Under the pieces are notes generated by a model. That model saw only the letters and a list, made by a program, of their open reading frames with translations. It made no database searches and was not told where the DNA came from. Shown piece by piece: positions 58,590 through 64,000 of a stretch of DNA of 64,000 nucleotides; positions within the stretch are counted from its first letter, which is position 1; each line of letters opens with the position of its first letter. A program made the position numbers and the translations under genes. The stretch is from Gracilaria vermiculophylla (taxonomy: Eukaryota > Rhodophyta > Florideophyceae > Gracilariales > Gracilariaceae). The DNA is taken from the NCBI GenBank assembly GCA_019155205.2, contig JAHNZQ020000227.1, positions 1,547,633 through 1,611,632 of the forward strand, written 5' to 3'.

Positions 58590-59931
58590 AGCGAAATCTT
58601 TCCAGAAAGTAAACTAAACCGAGAACTTCTCTGTCATTAGCGGTATAGTTCTGTTCAGCAGGACTCAGCTTCTTAGAGAAGAACTCAATCACGCGATCCA
58701 TTCCACTTTAGTCCAGTTGAGTTAGCGTAGCGCCTACTGCATTTTCAGAAGCATCCACATGACCACGAAAAGGCTTCTTCCAATTTGGTGAAACAAGTAT
58801 TGGTGCTGTAGTTATCGATTCCTTAAGCTTTCCAAATGCTTCATCACAATCAGCACTCCATTTTTGGATACCATAGCCTTTCTTGGTAAGATGTGTCAGA
58901 GGTGTAGCCAACTTGCTGAAGTCCTTTATAAATCGTCGAAAAAACTGAAGCAGTCACATGAAACTTCTAACCTCCGTTAAGGTTTTCGGCTTTGGCCATG
59001 ATCGAAGAACTTCTACCTTACTTGGATTTACCTGAAGTACTTTCTTGCCAACGATCATTCCGAGGAAGTTAATCTCCTTTTTCAGGAACTCACATTTCTT
59101 ACGTGATACATACAACTTATGGTCTTTCAGGCGCGAGAAAACAATATCGAGATGCTTAATATGAGACTCTTAATCTTTGCTGAATATCAGGAGATCATCC
59201 ATATAGACAACCATAAATACGTCGACACAGTCGTAAAAGATACGATTCATGAGGGATTGAAAAGTAGCCGGGGCATTACACAGTCCCATCGGCATGACTA
59301 GATACTCAAATTGACCGTATTTCGTGTTGAAGGCTGTCTTTTCATGGTCTTCAGGAAATACTCTGATCTGATGAAAACCCGTTTTCAGATCCACCTTTGA
59401 AAATACTTTCGCTTCTCCTTATAAATCAAACATCTCGTCTGATCTCGGTAGCGGAGCATTATTCCTTTTCGTTATACGGTTAAGAGCGCGATAATCGACA
59501 ACACCTCTCAAACTCCCATTCTTTTCTTTAACGAAGAACAGTGGCGCGCCATATGGAGACTTGCATGGACTGATCTTTCCTTTCTTCAGAAGGTCTTCCA
59601 CGTACTCCTTCGTAGCCTTGAGTTCTTTCGGGGACAACTGATACAAAGGCCAATGAGGCGGCTTAGTTCCTTTCTCAATCACGATCTCGTGATCAATAGG
59701 TCTCTTCGGGGGCAATCCCTTGGGCAATTTAGCTTGTAGTACCTCTTTATGCTTGTTCAATACTGATCTCAAACCTGCATGACTAGAGTTCAAGAGTTGC
59801 TCTTTGCTCTGCTCCTTGTCTTCATCCTTCTTCTCTTGTACAATGACTTGAAATATCTGAACCTTATTATCTTTCGCAATTTTCTTCAACATTCTTCTGA
59901 ACTTCCTGACACTCATATGCGTCACTTCCAC
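58590..59931 (-). pseudogene. E3 reverse transcriptase and RNase H (5' part)
   Basis: On the - strand 59931-59419 gives the protease-RT connection and the fingers (PIDHEIVIEKGTKPPHWPL, GAPLFFVKEKNGSLRGV). After a stop at 59419, 59394-59170 gives MDLKTGFHQIRVFPEDHEKT with the first catalytic Asp. It also gives VMPMGLCNAPATFQSL and the VVYMDDLLIF box with the catalytic pair. The thumb follows, interrupted by one stop in SFM*LLQFFRRF. RNase H then starts at RGHVDASENAVGATL and runs through a stop to LSPAEQNYTANDREVLG. It breaks at ERFR, where the nested transposon is inserted. Confidence 0.92.
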
Positions 59932-59970
59932 ATTTTTCTTAGTTGAATTCTTTTTCGAAGTAAATTTTTC

Positions 59971-60450
59971 TCAGTCAACCTTGTCAATGCGCTCTTGATA
60001 GTCAACCTGCGGATTGTTGGCAACATGCCATGGCATTCCTAGGATTACGTCATATTGGCAACTAGACACAAGCCAATTTGACCAGTACTTATGCTTTCCG
60101 AATGATATTGTTGCTCCTAAGATAACTTCAGATGAATTTTCGACAGAACCCAACTTCGAATGTCTTACTTCAGCATCGCACTTCTTCCACTTTAAGAACT
60201 TGTGATTGTTCTTGAAAAACTCATGCGATACGACATTGGTATTGCAACCATCATCTTTCAGCACTTTCACTTTCTTTCCACCAAGTGAACCTCTTAGTAC
60301 TAAAAGATCTTCTATCGGTAGCTCACAGCTATTCGCCTCAGAATATGTCGTGTTGGTCTCCACTTCAGGACAATCAGCTTCTTTAACTTTAAGCTTGGTT
60401 TCCTCCAGAGCACTTTTCATCTGCTCAATAGTTTTCTCCAGGCCTTTCAT
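59971..60450 (-). pseudogene. E3 aspartic protease
   Basis: The 159-codon frame carries KVLKDDGCNTNVVSHEF, where the retropepsin D-[ST]-G triad appears as DDG. Its second half ends in QYDVILGMPWHVANNPQVDY, the typical closing strand. It would cleave the Gag-Pol precursor. The DDG substitution and the separate frames for Gag and RT suggest it is no longer functional. Confidence 0.8.
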
Positions 60451-60499
60451 CGCATTATTTGTGGTCCAACCATAGTGCCTTTATTGATTTTCGGTGGAC

Positions 60500-61239
60500 C
60501 TACTCGTTTCCCAAATCACTATCTTTCGATTCGGAACCTCTACCCTTGCGGGCATCCGTATTTGTGATCTCTGGTTTCCTGTTCTTCTTACCACATTTGT
60601 ACGGTCTACATCCAACTTTGTGACACTTGAAACATGCATTTCTCATTAAGTATTTCTTTCGTTGCTCCATATTCTCGATTTTCATTGGCGTTGGATTAGA
60701 ATCAGTGGCGTTCTGCTGGAACCCAAGCATTCCCGCGCCAAGTAGAGCAGAATCAACATTGAGAGCAATTCTTGAGGCGTTATTCATAGTTTGAGCGCCT
60801 GACTTCTTATCTGCTGCTTCAATCCTTGACAGAAACGATCAACCTTTTCTCCTTCATTAATATTCGGTATAGTCAAAACATTGTTCCTGAATTCAGATAG
60901 GTACGACGATACCGAAGTTCTTTGCGTAAGCTGGCGTAACTTGTTACTTGATCGCTAAACACTGTCGAATGGTATGAATTCTTGACCAATAGCCGCTTCA
61001 AAACCCTGCCAAGTATTCGGGGCGGTGTTAGAAGCAACTAAGATGTACCACCAGGCAGGAGCTGTTCCTGTCAGGAACGACGAGGCAAAAGAAATCTTGG
61101 TTTGATCATCGAGATTCATACCATTTCCGACTTGAATCAGAGAAAGGTATTGTTTCACTTGAAACAGCCAAGTTCTAACAGCGAACTCATCTCGCCTTCC
61201 TTGAAAGGTACTGGGCTTATTCGGCTTTAGGGATGCCAT
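60500..61239 (-). pseudogene. E3 Gag
   Basis: The - strand frame from ATG 61239 (MASLKPNKPSTFQGRRDEF, then VRTWLFQVKQYL and GTAPAWWYI) is the retrotransposon Gag capsid domain. It stops at 60955, continues with frameshifts, and resumes at 60787-60500. That part contains a nucleocapsid-type knuckle CFKCHKVGCRPYKC followed by a Lys/Arg-rich tail. The knuckle has Cys in the third position where His is usual. Confidence 0.8.
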
Positions 61240-61734
61240 TGTAGTGAATCCGACCTTCGATCACTTGATCCTTTTCGCCTTCCTCGAGTTTTCTCTACGC
61301 AGTAATCCTTTTCCGTAACAATCACGGCCGACTGCTCTCCACAAGCTTCTGCTTGGCAAAGACCGGCTCAATCTAGTTGAGGTGAAGATTAGGTAGTCTC
61401 GTTGATACCTGTACGCCCTGTGTGTTCCTCTCTTTCAAGGAAGGGACTAAAGCCAAAGGGATGCCTTCTCGTTGCTGGCTGGGCAACCCACACAGTCTAA
61501 TTGAGCTCTTGAGGTGGGAGCTTGCGCTCGAGCGCAAACCGAACTTGTGAGCCCGAAAATGGGCACCGCAGTGACACCAAATTCGCCCTGCCCGACTAGC
61601 AGTCGTTAAGGCAGAAAAAGTTATAGGCGACACTCGTAGAGCGACTTTATGTTTTGGATTTCTCCTCCTACCTGAAGGTGGAGTTGCCAGTGACTTTTCG
61701 CTTTGGAATTACCGTCCGAGGACGCACCAGGAAG
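61240..61734 (-). other. E3 5' leader
   Basis: About 500 bp lie between the primer site and the Gag start. The frames in it are short and unremarkable. Packaging or translation signals would lie here, but none can be named. Confidence 0.4.
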
Positions 61735-61752
61735 CTTTAGCGCGATGCTACC
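61735..61752 (-). promoter_or_regulatory. Candidate primer binding site of E3
   Basis: TGGTAGCATCGCGCTAAA on the - strand starts two bases (AC) after the LTR. The first seven bases fit the TAGCTACCA-type 3' end of several eukaryotic initiator tRNAs only partly, so the primer is not assigned. Confidence 0.55.
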
Positions 61753-61754
61753 AG

Positions 61755-62011
61755 TTGAAACGGACGTTTAAGCCGTGTACGAGTCGACGGAACGTTTTCT
61801 CCACCGTCCCCTCCCCCGGTCGATTGGCGATGTCGAGCACAGACATCGGCCTTTTTCAATGTTCGGAATAGCTTCCACTTAAAAGTACAACGCATTAATT
61901 GGCATTCCAGACGGATCTAAAATATTCTAGCCAATAAAATTGCACTAAATGTACTTCGCTGCGGTGCCGGAAACATCCATGCCAGCACCGTAGCGCTGCA
62001 TCTATGTTACA
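61755..62011 (-). repeat. 5' LTR of E3
   Basis: The 257-bp copy is followed by target duplication ATAAA (62012-62016). Confidence 0.95.
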
Positions 62012-62016
62012 ATAAA

Positions 62017-62728
62017 TATCTCAATAAAAGTCTGCTGTTGAGCTTTAAAAGTGTAGTGCTTCTCTTCTGTCACCATACAGAAGAAAGCCAATTCATTTTC
62101 TAGCCCATGTCCCTATGGAACAAAACTGAATTTGCTATGTATCCGAAAACGGCTTCAAAACAGAAATTAGAAAATAATAAGGACTCTGAAATCTTTATTT
62201 GACACAAACTTCATATTTGTAAAGGAAGAAAGTCTGCTTGAAAAACAATAAAGTACTAAAAAAAGAGAAAAAAAATGTATGTATGGAATATAATAAAACA
62301 CGAAAGTTGGTCCAACAGGAATGAAACAGAAGCTTTGAAAAAGGCATACGATTGGGTTGTGAAAAATGGGAGTTTATGGGTTTCCTGATATTCAAAAATA
62401 TAGTAGATTAAAGTATGGTTTTCTTTAACTTTCACTACAACCGGCTTTTTGCTTGAAAACATGATACGAATGTTTTACCGATAAATCTAGAAATCCTAAA
62501 GGTGTATGTTAGAATGGTGGATTGAAAAACAGTTATAAACAAAATGATAATAACATATTTATTAAAGTTTAATTTTTATTGTGCGAGCTGTGCATGCCAT
62601 GTGTAGTGCAATGCCAAAGGCGGGAAAACACCACGAAGACGTTCGGAATCTTCCCCTTCTAGGGTAGCAAAGCCAACAGAGCCACTCTGGGCGTGCCACG
62701 GCGAAGCCGATTTGTAAGATCGAGGGCA
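62017..62728. other. AT-rich sequence up to the third gap
   Basis: No coding motif was recognised. The frames are short and AT-biased. The 100-N gap follows at 62729-62828. Confidence 0.4.
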
Positions 62729-62828
62729 NNNNNNNNNNNNNNNNNNNNNNNNNNNNNNNNNNNNNNNNNNNNNNNNNNNNNNNNNNNNNNNNNNNNNNNN
62801 NNNNNNNNNNNNNNNNNNNNNNNNNNNN

Positions 62829-62957
62829 CATATGTTTTTGAAACGTTTTTTTGACTTTAATTTTTTCTGAAACCTATTTTTGTAGGCGTACAGTATACAT
62901 TTGTTCGTTTTTTTGAGATTTCACAGCATGTCGTATGTTTTTGAAACAGTCTGTATA
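62829..62957 (+). mobile_element. Terminal fragment of a Tc1-like element
   Basis: The reverse complement begins ATACAGACTGTTTCAAAAAC. It shares CTGTACGCCTACAAAA and neighbouring sequence with the end of the Tc1-like element at 29167-29310. The rest of this copy would lie to the left, in or beyond the gap. Confidence 0.6.
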
Positions 62958-64000
62958 TGGCAGTGACGAACGCGCCCATTAAATGGTACTTTTTGCACGA
63001 CATGCGCTCGCCTGTGTTTTTGGATGCACCCAGTCTTGAACATGATTCATTCGGGTTCACTGCCTGACGTACTTTTTCGTGTGTATTATCAAGATTCAAC
63101 AAAGGCGGCTGAGGCTGTGGTCTGTTTTGACTACAAGAGCGATGAAAATTGTCCATAAATTTTCGACTCGTGTGTTATTTTGGCGGCTGTATCGCAATTG
63201 TTTTGCATTGTGTGTGTTGATCCTATTTTGTAAACCATTAATGATGTGACTTGAACTGTATGTATTGACTTTCAAAGATTGAACTCGTTTCTACTTTACG
63301 AGCTTCTCTGAGAAAGTTGCGTTGAGTGTGAAATTTATGCATTTAAGCTGATTCCCTGACTAATAATCATTAAATTTATGAAAATAATCCATCACAAAAA
63401 CACCCCAGATGCTGACAGTTGATGTCGTGAGGCACATTCCGAGACTGATATAAGTAAAGTGAGTGCGCATGAGAACCCAGACAGCGTGATGTCAAATTGG
63501 ATGCATTTACCCTTCGTACCTTTGGTATTTTAATTCAATGGGGCATTAATGGGCGTTCTGTACCACTTTGAGGACTTTCTAAACCCAATATTTTGGTGAC
63601 AGGTGTAGTAGCGGTTTTGTTTCTTAATAGGGTTGCAAGGTGGGTACAGATCTATGCCAATGCGAGTGCATGCGATTGCCAAATTGGTCGCTCTTGTTTA
63701 TAAGTTAACGCTTTTCTGTCCATGTGTAGAAGGGCCTCTTCGTTGCGTCCAAAGTCATCTTTTTCGCAAGCTGTGATTGGGCGGTGTGAGTGAGAACGGA
63801 GGCACACACCATGGACAACGCCATATACGATTGTAGTGGTGTAAGAAGCCATCAAAGGCCTGCTTGGCAACAATGCGCACTTATTATCATTCGAATATCT
63901 TCTGGTTGGCGTTCGTGTTCGTCGCTCAACTTGCACACGTTGCGTAAGTGAAATACAGCGCGAAGGCCTTAAACCGACGATGAGCCACCTTGGGTACACG
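62958..64000. other. Right end of the window, no identifiable gene
   Basis: Frames of about 100-115 codons on the - strand (62857-63156 and 63652-63999) carry no recognisable domain. No repeat or RNA gene was seen. Confidence 0.4.

Larger units (their letters stand above)
51140..62011 (-). mobile_element. E3: Ty3/gypsy chromovirus, youngest in the window
   Basis: LTRs of 256 bp (51140-51395) and 257 bp (61755-62011) differ at about 18 positions by eye (about 93% identity). They end in TGAAAC and GTTACA and are flanked by perfect 5-bp duplications ATAAA (51135-51139 and 62012-62016). A primer site follows the 5' LTR, and a purine tract (GAAGGGGGAGGTGAATAG on the - strand, 51396-51413) precedes the 3' LTR. 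Gag, protease, RT, RNase H, integrase and chromodomain are present in order on the - strand, but a 5.4-kb DNA insert (53175-58589) splits RNase H. Without the insert the element would be about 5.46 kb, a normal chromovirus length. Confidence 0.95.

Overview
This is eukaryotic nuclear DNA from an intron-poor, probably photosynthetic organism. Three intact genes lie in a compact island of very high GC (about 20.9-27.0 kb). They encode a bZIP factor, a single-B-box plus CCT (CONSTANS-like) factor, and an 859-residue membrane prenyltransferase fused to an FAD monooxygenase. The B-box/CCT pair and the MenA-like prenyltransferase point to Archaeplastida. Long uninterrupted reading frames and short intergenic spaces fit a unicellular red alga best, but a glaucophyte or green alga cannot be excluded from the sequence alone. 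There are three 100-N assembly gaps (19778-19877, 33164-33263, 62729-62828).

Outside the island the window is a transposon graveyard at roughly 40-50% GC. From left to right it holds: a lone LTR (126-678); a 310-bp TRIM-like miniature LTR element with a perfect 5-bp target duplication and a half-tRNA-iMet primer site (1680-1989); a decayed Ty3/gypsy chromovirus E1 (about 5.95-15.77 kb, + strand); Tc1-like relics (16.7-17.4, 29.17-30.34, 50.2-50.6 and 62.83-62.96 kb); a Harbinger-like transposase facing a Myb/SANT-like (DUF6818-type) partner (31.1-32.8 kb); a pogo-like relic (34.4-35.0 kb); a second chromovirus E2 (40394-49301, - strand, target duplication CTTCG); and a younger chromovirus E3 (51140-62011, - strand, target duplication ATAAA).

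The most striking structure is inside E3. Its RNase H region is split by a 5.4-kb insert (53175-58589) with 29-bp imperfect terminal inverted repeats beginning CGTCTGTGTT and a 2-3 bp target duplication. The insert carries no recognisable transposase. It carries the 5' portions of two host genes in head-to-head arrangement, a PP4 regulatory subunit 3 (SMEK) fragment and a MAP-kinase fragment, with the intergenic region between them. It therefore looks like a Pack-type DNA transposon nested in an LTR retrotransposon. E2 also has an unusual feature: a 2.3-kb reading frame antisense to gag-pol, between the chromodomain and the 3' LTR.

No metabolic cluster can be argued beyond the three neighbouring host genes. 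The two transcription-factor genes are in tandem on the + strand, and the prenyltransferase-monooxygenase gene converges on them from the - strand.
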